A stretch of 64,000 nucleotides of DNA from Panulirus ornatus (Eukaryota > Arthropoda > Malacostraca > Decapoda > Palinuridae). Below the pieces are notes generated by a model. The model did not search any database. It had not been told where the DNA came from and was given only the letters and a program-made list of their open reading frames with translations. This document shows, piece after piece, positions 51,801 to 61,886 of this stretch (its first letter is position 1; each line of letters opens with the position of its first letter). Location of the stretch: the NCBI RefSeq assembly GCF_036320965.1, contig NC_092235.1, forward strand, positions 9,652,651-9,716,650, given 5' to 3'. The position numbers were made by a program, and so were the translations under genes.

Positions 51801-54746
51801 TCGTCTTAGTGTATACAGTAATATGTGGTCTGAATGTGGCTATCGTCTTAATGTACACAGTAATATTGTGGTCAGAATGTGGCTATTACCCTATTGTATA
51901 GAGTAACTTTGCTGTCTGAATGTGGCTATTGTCTTAGTGTATACAGTTATATTGTGGTCTGAATAAAGCTCTAGTCTTAGGGTATACAGTAATATTGTGG
52001 TCTGAATGTGGCTATTATCTTAGTGTATACAGTAATATTGTGGTCTGAATGTGGCTCTAGTCTTAGGGTATACAATAATATTGTGGTCTGAATGTGGCTA
52101 TCGTCTTAGTGTATACAGTAATATTGTGGTCTGACTGTGGATATAGTTTAAGTGTATATAGTAATATTGTGGTCTGAATGTGGCTATTGTCTTTGTGTAT
52201 ACAGTAATATTGTGGTTTGAATGTGGCTGTTGTCCTAGTGTATACAGTAATATTGTGGTCTTAATGTACCTCTAGTCTTAGTGTATAAAGTAATATTGTG
52301 GTCTAAATGTGGCTATCGTCTTAGTGTAGACAGTAATATTTTGTTCTGTATGTGCCTATCTTCTTAGTGTATACAGAAATATGGTGATTCTGAATGTGGC
52401 CATAGTTTTAGTGTATACAGAAATATTGTGGTCTGAATGTGGCTATCGTCTTAGTGTATAGAGTAATATTGTGGTCTGAATGTGGTTATCGTCTTAGTGT
52501 ATACAGTAATATTGTGGTCTGAATGTGGTTATCGTCTTAGTGTATACAGCAATATTTTGGTCTGAATGTGGCTATCTTCTTAGTGTATACAGTATGACTG
52601 TGGTCTGAATGTGGCTATCGTCTAAGTGTATGCAGTAATATTGTGGTCTTTATGTGGCTATAGTCTTAGTGCATACAGTAATATTTTGGTTTGAATGTGG
52701 CTATAGTCTTAGTGTATACAGTAATATTGAGGTCTAAATGTGGCTATCGTTTTAGTGTTTACAAAATATTGTGGTCTAAATGTGGCTACAGTCTTTGTGT
52801 ATACAGTAATATTGTGGTCTGAATGTGTCTATAGTGTTAGTGTATACAATGATATTGTGGTGTTAATGTGGCTATCGTCTTAGTGTATAAAGTAATATTG
52901 TGGTGTTAATGTTGCTATCGTCTTAGTGTATGCAGTAATATTGTGGTCTGAATGTTGCTATCGTCTTAGTGTATACAGTAATATTGTGGTCTGAATGTGG
53001 CTATCGTCTTAGTGTATACAGTAATATTACAGTCTAAATGTGGCTATCGTCTTAGTGTATAAAATAATATTGTGGTCTGAATGTGGCTATCGTCTTAGTG
53101 TATGCAGTAATATTGTGGTCTGAATGTGGCTATCTTATTAGTTTATACAGTAATATTGTGGTCTCTATGTGGCTATCGTTTTACTGTATATAGTAATATT
53201 GTTGTCTAAATGTGGATATCGTTTTAGTGTTTCCAGCAATATTGTGGTCTGTATGTGGCTATCGTCTTAGCGTATACAGTAATATTGTTGTCTGAATGTG
53301 GCTATAGTCTTAGTGTATATAGTAATATTGTGGTCTGAATGTGGCAATCGTCTTAGTGTTTCCAGTAATACTGTGGTCTAAATGTAGCTATCGTCTTAGT
53401 ATATAAAGTAATATTGTGGTCTAAATGTGGCTATAGTCTTAGTGTATATTGTGGTCTGAATGTGGCTATCGTCTTTGTGTTTCCAGTAATATGGTGGTCT
53501 AAATGTGGCTATCGTCTTAGTGTATACAGTAATATTGTTGTCTAAATGTGGCTATAGTCTTACTGTATACAATGATACCGTGGTCTGAATGTGGCTATCG
53601 TCTTAGTGTATACAGTAATATTGTGTTCTAAATGTGTCTATCGTCTTAGTGTATACAGTAATATTGTAGACTAAATGTGGCTCTGGTCTCAGTGTATACA
53701 GTCATATTGTGGTTTGAATGTGGCTATAGTTTAAGTGTATACAGTAATATTGTGGTTTGAATGTGGCTATCATCTTAGTGTATAAAGTAGTATTTTGGTC
53801 TGAATGTGGCTTTCGTCTTAGTGTATGCAATAATATTGTGGTCTGAATGTGGCTATCGTCTTAGTTTATAGAGTAATATTGTGGGCTGAATGTGGCTCTA
53901 GTCTTAGTGTATACAATCATATTGTGGTATGAATGTGGCAATAGTTTAAGTGTATACAGTAATATTGTGGTCTGAATGAGCTATCGTCTGAGTGTATACA
54001 GTAACATGTGGTCTGAATTTAGCTATCGTCCTAGTGTATACAGAAATATTGTGGTCTGAAGGTGGCTATCGTCTTAGTGTATACAGTAATATTTTGGTCT
54101 GAATGTGGCTCTAGTTTTAGTGTATACAGTAATATTGTGGTCTGAATGTGGCTATTGTCTCAGTGGATACAGTAATATTGTGATCTGAATGTGGCTCTAG
54201 TCTTAGTGTATACAGTAATATTGTGGTCTGAATGTGGCTATCTTATTAGTTTATACAGTAATATTGTGGTCTCTATGTGCCTATCGTCTTACTGTATATA
54301 ACAATATTGTTGTCTAAATGTGGCTATCGTTTTAGTGTTTCAAGTAATATTGTGGTCTGTATGTGGCATCGTCTTAGTGTATACAGTAATACTGTGGTTT
54401 AAATGTGGCTATAGTCGTAGTGTATACAATGATATCGTGGTCTGAATGTGGCTATCGTCTTAGTGTATACAGTAATATTGTCTTCTAAATGTGTCTATCA
54501 CCTTAGTGTATACAGTAATATTGTGGTTTGAATGTGGCTATCATCTAAGTATATAAAGTAGTATTTTGGTCTGAATGTGACTATCGTCTTAGTGTATACA
54601 GTAATATGTGGTCTGATTGTGGCTATCGTCTTAGTGTACACAGTAATATTGTGGTCTGAATGTGGCTATTGTACTAGTGTATACAGTAATATTGTGGTCT
54701 GAATGTGGTTATTGTCTTAGTGTATACAGTAATATTGTGGACTGAA
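42858..54746. repeat. 43-bp minisatellite array (array 3), about 275 copies
   Basis: The unit contains GTGGTCTGAATGTGGCTATC then GTCTTAGTGTATACAGTAAT then ATT. Sequence is T/G-rich on the plus strand. Common sub-variants are TATAGTC, TATTGTC and CTCTAGTC at the central position, GTTTCCAG in place of GTATACAG, and a shortened form lacking TT before GTGG. Since 43 is not a multiple of three and most frames meet stops, few open frames appear. The right edge is the assembly gap, so the true length is unknown. Interpreted as part of the intron after the exon at 42,716. Confidence 0.94.
51331..52016. repeat. 343-bp tandem duplication in array 3
   Basis: An eight-unit block is repeated directly: 51,331-51,673 and 51,674-52,016. 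Both carry the same rare variants in order: TATATACATAATATTG, GAGGTCTG, TCTGAAATGTGG, CTTAATGTACAC, ATTACCCTATTGTATAGAG and GAATAAAGCTC. I find only a few mismatches by eye. The 343-bp offset is 8 x 43 minus 1. Confidence 0.88.
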
Positions 54747-54846
54747 NNNNNNNNNNNNNNNNNNNNNNNNNNNNNNNNNNNNNNNNNNNNNNNNNNNNNN
54801 NNNNNNNNNNNNNNNNNNNNNNNNNNNNNNNNNNNNNNNNNNNNNN
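54747..54846. other. Assembly gap of 100 N
   Basis: A run of exactly 100 unknown bases separates array 3 from retrotransposon sequence. A round 100 N usually marks a gap of unknown size, so array 3 may be much longer and the junction to the next region is not observed. Confidence 0.98.
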
Positions 54847-55857
54847 ATGTAAGGCATGTGTACGTGTAGGAAGAGAGGAAAGTGATTGGCTCTCAGTGAA
54901 TGTTGGTTTGTGGTAGGGTTGCGTGATGTGTCCATGCTTGTTTAATTTGTATATGGATGAGGTTGTTAGGGAGGTGAATGCAAGAGTTTTGGAACGAGGG
55001 GCAAGTATGAAGTCTGTTGTGGATGAGAGAGCTTGGGAAGTGAGTCAGTTGTTGTTCGCTGATGATACAGCGCTGGTGGCTGATTCATGTGAGAAACTGC
55101 AGAAGCTGATGGCTGAGTTTGGTAAAGTGTGTAAAAGAAGAAAGCTGAGAGTAAATGTGAATAAGGGCAAGGTTATTAGGTACAGTAGGGTTGAGGAACA
55201 AGTCAATTGGGAGGTAAGTTTGAATGGTGAAAAACTGGAGGAAGTGAAGTGTTTTAGATATCTGGGAGTGGATTTGCCAGCGGAAGGAACCATGGAAGCG
55301 GAAGTGATACATAGGCTGGGGGAGGGGGCGAAAGTTCTGGGAGCCTTGAAAAATTAATGGAAGTCAAGAACGTTATCTTAGAAAGCAAAAATGGGTATGT
55401 TTGAAGGAATATTGGTTCCAACAATGTTATATGGTTGCGAGGCGTGGGCTATAGATAGACTTGTGCGGAGGAGGGTGGATATGCTGGAAATGAGATGTTT
55501 GAGGACAATATGTGGTGTGCGGTAGTTTGATCGAGGAAATAATGAAAGGGTAAGGGAGATGTGTAGTAGTAAAAAGAGTGTAGTTGGGAGAGCATAAGAG
55601 GGTGTTTTGAAATGGATTGGTCATATGGAGAGAATGAGTGAGGAAAGATTGACAAAGAGGATATATGTGTCAGAGGTGGAGGGAACGAGGAGAAGTGCGA
55701 GACCAAATTGGAGGTGGAAAGATTCAGTGAAAAAGATTTAGAGTGATCGGTGCCTGAACATGCAGGAGGGTGAAAGGTATGCAAGGAATAGAGTGAATTG
55801 GAACGATGTAGTATACCGGGGTCGACGTGCCGTCATTGGATTGAACAAGGCCATGTG
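54847..55857 (+). pseudogene. Non-LTR retrotransposon copy A, 3' half of reverse transcriptase, broken
   Basis: Begins at the gap inside the reverse transcriptase. The first open part (about 54,923-55,357) contains the catalytic motif FADDTALVAD and the later conserved stretch KCFRYLGVDL. Further conserved pieces follow in the same frame but are cut by stops: TAA near 55,355, TAG near 55,379, TAG near 55,523, TAA near 55,595 and TAG near 55,739. Between them are MLYGCEAWAIDR, a GHMERMSEERLTKR-like stretch and RPNWRWKD, the C-terminal signature of RTE-like elements whose ORF also carries an APE endonuclease. It cannot make a working protein. The 5' part is missing or lies in the gap. Confidence 0.88.
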
Positions 55858-56255
55858 ATGCATCTGGGGTAAACCATGGAAAGTTTTGTGAGGGAGCTGT
55901 TGTTTTGGTGCATTATACATGACAGCTAGAGACTGAGTGTGAACGATTGTGGCCTTTGTTGTCTTTTCCTAGCGCTGCTTCGCGCACATGCGGGGGAGGG
56001 GGCTGTCATTTCATGTGTGGCGGGGTGGCGACGGGAATGAATGAGGGTGGACAGTATGAATTATGTACATGTGTATATATGTATATGTCTGTGCGTGTGT
56101 ATATATGTATACGTTGAGATGCATAGATATGTATATGTGCGTGTGTGGACGTGTATGTATATACATGTGTATGTGGGTGGATTGGGCCATTCTTTCGTCT
56201 GTTTCCTTCCGCTATCTCGCTAACTCGGGAGACAGCGACCAAGTATAACAGATGA
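55858..56255 (+). repeat. 3' tail of retrotransposon copy A with GT/AT microsatellite
   Basis: Includes the tail motif GACAGCTAGAGACTGAGTGT and GTGGCCTTTGTTGTC, shared with the tails of copies C and E. A GC-rich piece, a TATG/TGTA-rich simple repeat (about 56,060-56,175) and a terminal module ending GGGAGACAGCGACCAAG follow. The same terminal module is seen in reverse near 61,690-61,720. Confidence 0.75.
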
Positions 56256-56261
56256 ATGAAT

Positions 56262-56845
56262 ACAAATGTTTATACTTATGAATATCAATCTCTTTAAACC
56301 AGGTCTTCCCAATCACCAGTCTTTTTTCAGCATACAAATCTACAAGCTCTTCACCATTTCCATTTACAACACTGAACACCCAATGTGAACCAATTATACC
56401 CTCAACTGCCACATTACTCATCTTTCTATTCAAATTACCCATCACTATAACCCGGACTCGGGCATGAAATTTACTAACTCACTCAGCTGCTCCCAAAACA
56501 CTTGCCTCTCATAAGCTTTCTTCGCATGACCAGGTGCATAGGCACCAATAATAACTCATCTCTCTCCATCCACTTTCAGTTTCACCTATATCAATCTAGA
56601 GTTTACTTTCTTACACTCTATCACATACTCCCACCACTCCTGTTTCAGGAGTAGTGCTACTCCTTCCTTTCCTCTTGTCCTCTCACCAACCCCTGACTTT
56701 ACTCCCACAAAACATTCCCAAACCACTCTTCCCTTTTATCCTTCCACTTCGTTCATCTCAGAGCCAAAACATCCAGGCTCCTTTCCTCAAACATACTACC
56801 TATGTCTCCTTTTTTCTCATCTTAGTTACATCCAAACACATCGCC
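56262..56845 (-). pseudogene. Retrotransposon copy B: inverted 5' segment with endonuclease domain
   Basis: Read on the minus strand, this carries the N-terminal APE-type endonuclease: remnants of the MFEER start near 56,800, then several stops and frameshifts. A readable stretch follows at 56,445 downward, GNLNRKMSNVAVEGI, then NGEELVDLYAEKRLVIGKTW and IHKYK. GNLN corresponds to the family's GDLN. It stops at the IHKYK codons. The adjacent plus-strand copy C begins at the very next point of the element, so B and C are best read as one insertion whose 5' part is inverted. Confidence 0.75.
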
Positions 56846-56867
56846 TATCCACAGAATTGAATATATT

Positions 56868-59016
56868 TTGTAATAAGGGGAGATTGCCAGAAAGCGTTAT
56901 TGGATTAAATGTTAATTGACAGGCGCGTGAAAGAGAGACTTTTGGATGTTAATATGCTGAGAGGGGCAACTGGAGAGATGTCTGATCATTATCTTATGGA
57001 GGCGAATGTGAAGATTTGTAGAGATTTACGGAAAAGAAGAGAGAATGTTAGGGTGAAGAGAATGATTAGAGCAAGTGAGCTAGGAAAGGAGACTTGTGTG
57101 AGATGAAGTAAGATTGTTCGGGAAACAGAAGAGAGAGGCGTTTGGACGATTTTTGCAGGGAAATAGTGCGAATGACTGAGAGATGTATAAAAGAAAGAGG
57201 CAGGAGGTCAAGAGAAAGGTGCAAGAGGTGATAAAGAGGGCAAGTGAGAGTTGGGGTGAGACAGTATCATTAAATACTTGGGAGAATAAAAAGATGTTTT
57301 GGAGAGAGGTAAATGAAGTGCGTAAGACAGAACAAATGGGATCATCGGTGAAGGAGACTAATGGGGAGGTAATAACAAGTGGTGGTGAAGTGAGAAGGAG
57401 ATGCGGTGAGTATTTAGAATGTCTGTTGAATGTGCTTGATGACAGAATGGCAGATATAGGGTGTTTTGGTCGACGTGGTGTGCGAAGTGAGAGGGTCAGG
57501 GAGCTTGGTTTGGTAAACAAAGAAGTTTTGAAGGCTTTGCGGACGATGAAAGCCGGAAACTCGGTGGGTTTGGATGGTATTGCAGTGGAATTTATTTAAA
57601 AAGGGAGTGACTGTGTTGTTGACTGGTTGGTAATGCATGTATGGTTCAAGACAAACTGCCTGAGAATTAACGATATGCATGCATAGTGTCATTGTACAAA
57701 GCTAAACAGGATAAAGGTGAGTGTTCAAATTACAGAGGTATAGGTTTGTTGAGTAATCCTGGGAAATTATATGGGGGGGTATTGATTGAGAGGGTGAAGG
57801 CATGTACAGAGCATCGGATTGGGGAAGAGCAGTGCGGTTTCAGAAGTGGTAGAGGATGTGTGGATCAGGTGTTTGCCTTGAAGAATGTATGTGAGAAATA
57901 CTTAGAAAAGCAAATGGATTTGTATGTAGCATTTGTGGATCTGGAGAAGTTATATGATAGAGTTGATAGAGATGCTCAGTGGAAGATCTTAAGAATATAT
58001 GGTGTAGGAAGAAAGTTGCTAGAAGCAGTGAAAGGTTTTTACCAAGGATGTAGGGCATATATACGAGTAGGAAGAGAGGAAAGTGAATGGTTCCCTGTGA
58101 ATGTCGTTTTGCGGCAGGGGTGCGTGATGTCTCCATGGTTGTTTGATTTGTCAATGGATGGGGTGGTTAGAGAGGTGAATGCAAGAGTTTTGGAGAGAGT
58201 GGCAAGTATGCAGTCTATACTGGATGAGAAGGCTTCGGAAATGAATCAGTTGTTGTTCGCTGATGATACAGCGCTGATGGCTGATTCGGGTGGGAAACTG
58301 GGTGACTGAGTTTGGCAAAGTGTGTGAAAGAAGAAAGCAAGGTTATTAGGTTCATTAGGGTTGAGTGACAAGTAGATTGGGAGGTAAGTATGAATGGAGA
58401 AAAACTGGAGGAAGTGAAATGTTTTAGATATCTGGGAGTGGATTTGGTAGCGGATGGAACCATGGAAGTGGAAGTGAGTCACGGGATGGGGGAGGGGGCG
58501 AAGCTTCTGGGAGCGTTGAAGAATGTGTCGAAGGGGAGAACGTTATCTTGGAAAGCAAAATTGGGTATGTTTGAAGGAATAGTGGTTCCAACAATGTTAT
58601 ATGGTTGTGAGGCATTGGCTATAGATAAGGTTGTGCAGAGGAGGGTGGATGTGTTGAAAATGAGATGTTGGGGGACAATATATGGTGTGATGTGGTTTGA
58701 TCGAGTAAATTCTAAAAGGGTGAGAGAGATGTGCGTAAAAATAGTGATATTGAGAGAGCAGAAGAGAGTGCATTGAAATGCTTTGATCACATGGAGAGAA
58801 TGAGTGAGGAAAGATGACAGAGGATATATGTGTCAGAGTTGGAGGGAACGAGAAGTGGGAGACCAAATTGGAGGTGGATGGATGCAGTGAAAAAGATTTT
58901 GAGCATTCGGAGCCTGAACATACAGGAGGGTGAAAGTCGTGCATATAAATAGAGTGAATTGAACGATGTGGTATACCTGGGTCAACGTGCTGTCAATGGA
59001 TTAAATCAGGGCATGT
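56868..59016 (+). pseudogene. Retrotransposon copy C: end of endonuclease, reverse transcriptase, C-terminus, broken
   Basis: Starts inside the endonuclease. An early stop follows, then LIDRRVKERLLDV and MSDHYLMEA (the SDH motif of APE nucleases) in 56,909-57,106. About 175-180 bp are then missing relative to copy D, so the linker resumes at 57,105-57,180. Readable segments follow at 57,183-57,599 (ends GLDGIAVEFI), 57,686-58,309 (reverse transcriptase) and 58,390-58,776 (thumb and C-terminal part). The reverse transcriptase has CSNYRGIGLL, motif A AFVDLEKLYD, RQGCVMSPWLF and the catalytic FADDTALMAD. Frameshifts separate the segments and the end (58,776-59,016) is degraded. The family resembles RTE-like elements; exact clade not resolved. 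Confidence 0.87.
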
Positions 59017-59163
59017 GAAGCGTTTGGGGTAAACCATGGAAGGTTTTGCGGAGCCTGGATGTGGAAAGGGAGATGTGGTTTTCAATACGTTACACATGAC
59101 AGCTAGAGAATGAGCGTGAACGAATGTGGCCTTTGTTGTCTTTTCCTAGAGCTACTTCGCGCA
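59017..59163 (+). repeat. 3' tail of retrotransposon copy C, truncated
   Basis: Contains GTAAACCATGGAAGG, ACATGACAGCTAGAGAATGA and GTGGCCTTTGTTGTC, as in copy A. It stops abruptly at GCTACTTCGCGCA, where minus-strand copy D begins. The remaining tail module is absent. Confidence 0.75.
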
Positions 59164-60949
59164 AACCGACATTCACTAGGAACAAATCACTTTCCTCTCT
59201 TCCTACTCGTACACAGCCTTACATCCAGGATAAAAAAGAAAAAAAAAAAATTCAATGCTTCTAGCAACTTATCTCCAACACCATATACTCTTAATACCTT
59301 CCACAGAGCATCTTTATCAACTATTATATGCCTTCTCCAATTAATACCCTCATATATACTTTCTCAGATATACTCAACGAACTTATACCTCTATAATTTG
59401 AACAGTCACCTTTATCTCCTTTGCCACCGTACAATGGCACTATGTATGCATTACGCCAATCTTCAGGCACCTCACCATGAGCTATACATACGTTGAATAT
59501 CCTCACCAACCAGTCAGCAACACTGTCACACCCTTTTTCAATAGATTTCACAGCAATACCATCCAAAACCACCGCCTTGACAGCTTTCATCTTCCGCAAA
59601 CCTTCCACTACCTCTTCTCTGTTTACCCAATCATTCTCCCTGACCCCCTCACCTCCCACACCACCTCGACCAAAACACCCTATATCTGCCACTTAATCAT
59701 CAAACACATTCAACAAACCTTCAAAAAACTCACTCTATCTCCTTCTCACTTCACCACTACTTGTTATTACCTCCCCATTAGCCCCCTCCATCGATGTTCC
59801 CATTTGTTCCCTTGTCTTACGCACTTTATTTACCTCCTTCCAAAATATCTTTATTCTCCCTAAAATTTCATAATACTCTATCACCCCAACACTCATTTCC
59901 CTTCCTTTTCACCTCTTGCACCTTTCTCTTGACCTCCTGCCTCTTTCTTTTATACATCCCCCAGTCATTTGCAAATGCCTCTCTCTTCTCTTTCACTAAC
60001 AATCTTACTTCTTCATCCCACCACTCACTACCCTTTCTAATCTGCCCACCTCCCACCTTTCTCATGCCACAGGCATCTTTTGCGCAAGCCATCACTGCTT
60101 CCCTAAATACATCCCATTCCTCCCCCACTCCCCTTACGTCATTTGCTCTCACCTTTTTCCATTCTGCAGTCAATCTCTCCTGGTATTCCCTTACACAAGT
60201 CTCCTTTCCAAGCTCACTTACTCTCACCACTCTCTTCACCCCAACATTCTCTCTTCTTTTCTGAAAACCTCTGCAAATCTTCACAATCGCCTCCACAAGA
60301 AAATGATCGGACATCCCTCCAGTTGCCCATCTCAGCACACTAACATCCAAAAGTCTCTCTCACGCGCCAATCAATGAACACATAATCCAAGAACGCTCTC
60401 TGGCCATCTCTCCTACTTACATACGTATACTTATGTATATCTCTCTTTTTAAACAAGGCATTCCCAATTACCGGTCCATTTTCACCACACAAATCTTCGC
60501 TCTTCAACATTTCCATTAACAACACTGAACACCCCATGTACATCAATTATACCATCAACAGCCACATTACTCACCATCCCATTCAAATCTTCCATCACCA
60601 TAACCTGGTCTCGTGCATCAAAGCTGCTAACACTCTCACTCAGTTGCTCCCAAAACACTTGCCTCTCATGATCTTTCTTCTCATGCCCAGTTGCACAGGC
60701 ACCAATAACCACCCAACTCTCTCTATTCACTTTCAGTTTTACCCATATCAATCTAGAGTTTACTTTCTTACACTCTATCACATACTCCCATAACTCATGC
60801 TTCATGAGTAGTGCAACTTTTTCCTCTGCCCTTGTCCTCTCACTAACCCCTGACTTTACTCCCAAGACATTCCCAAACCACTCTTCCCCTTTATCCTTGA
60901 GCTTCGTTACACTCAGAGGCAAAACATCAACGTTCCTTTCCTCAAACAT
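59164..60949 (-). pseudogene. Retrotransposon copy D: endonuclease plus partial reverse transcriptase, broken
   Basis: On the minus strand it starts MFEERNVDVLPL and keeps most of the endonuclease (60,949 to about 60,340): DLNG, HKYTYVSRRDGQ and MSDHFLVEA are visible. At residues 13-15 it reads S-V-T where the family normally has S-E-T, so the catalytic Glu is lost. The linker follows (59,868-60,350), then a frameshifted stretch and the start of the reverse transcriptase (59,324-59,692; includes CSNYRGISSL). At about 59,331-59,341 a 150-bp (50-codon) piece is missing; it includes the motif A Asp. An A/T-rich insertion lies near 59,228-59,250. The copy ends at the codons for GLR, just before the RQGC motif, without a normal 3' end. 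Confidence 0.87.
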
Positions 60950-61180
60950 ACTATCTCTCCTTTTTTCTTATCTTGGTTACATCCACACGCATTACGACAC
61001 CCCGATCTGAGACTTCGAGGAGGATGAATACCCCACATGACTACTTTTATTCCCCCTGTTAGAAAGTTAAAATACAAGCAGGGGAGGGTTTATAGCACCC
61101 CCCCCTCCGGTCCCATTAGGTCACCTTCTAAGACAAGCAAAGAATGCTTGGGAAATATTTTTTCACCCCTATCCCCAAGC
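60950..61180 (-). repeat. 5' leader of retrotransposon copy D and left arm of an inverted repeat
   Basis: Upstream of the MFEER start on the minus strand is a leader containing GTTACATCC (plus strand) and GGAGGATGAATACCCC. Then comes a GC-rich segment at about 61,097-61,180 that matches, in reverse complement, the module at 61,324-61,407. No coding sequence is seen. Confidence 0.6.
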
Positions 61181-61221
61181 AATACGTGTGTATCCATCCA
61201 TCAATCTATCTATGTATCTAT

Positions 61222-61886
<665 letters not shown>

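Noticed and set aside
1..54746. CRISPR-like array
   Set aside because: The repeats are contiguous, with no unique spacers of constant length, and units diverge gradually. The context is eukaryotic.
1..54746. Centromeric satellite
   Set aside because: Possible, but the arrays are interrupted by splice-compatible exons, have short units and differ from one another. Nothing in the sequence alone points to a centromere.
54717..54935. Open frame across the N gap
   Set aside because: Most of its residues are unknown (N); it joins satellite to retrotransposon and has no meaning.
55045..55920. Open frames on the strand opposite to retrotransposon copy A
   Set aside because: Antisense shadows of the reverse transcriptase; peptides are Ser/Pro/His-rich as expected from complement of Lys/Glu/Gly-rich coding sequence. 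The same applies to opposite-strand frames over copies C, D and E.
56041..56248. Plus-strand frames rich in Cys, Val and Tyr
   Set aside because: Translation of the TG/TA-rich microsatellite in the copy A tail.
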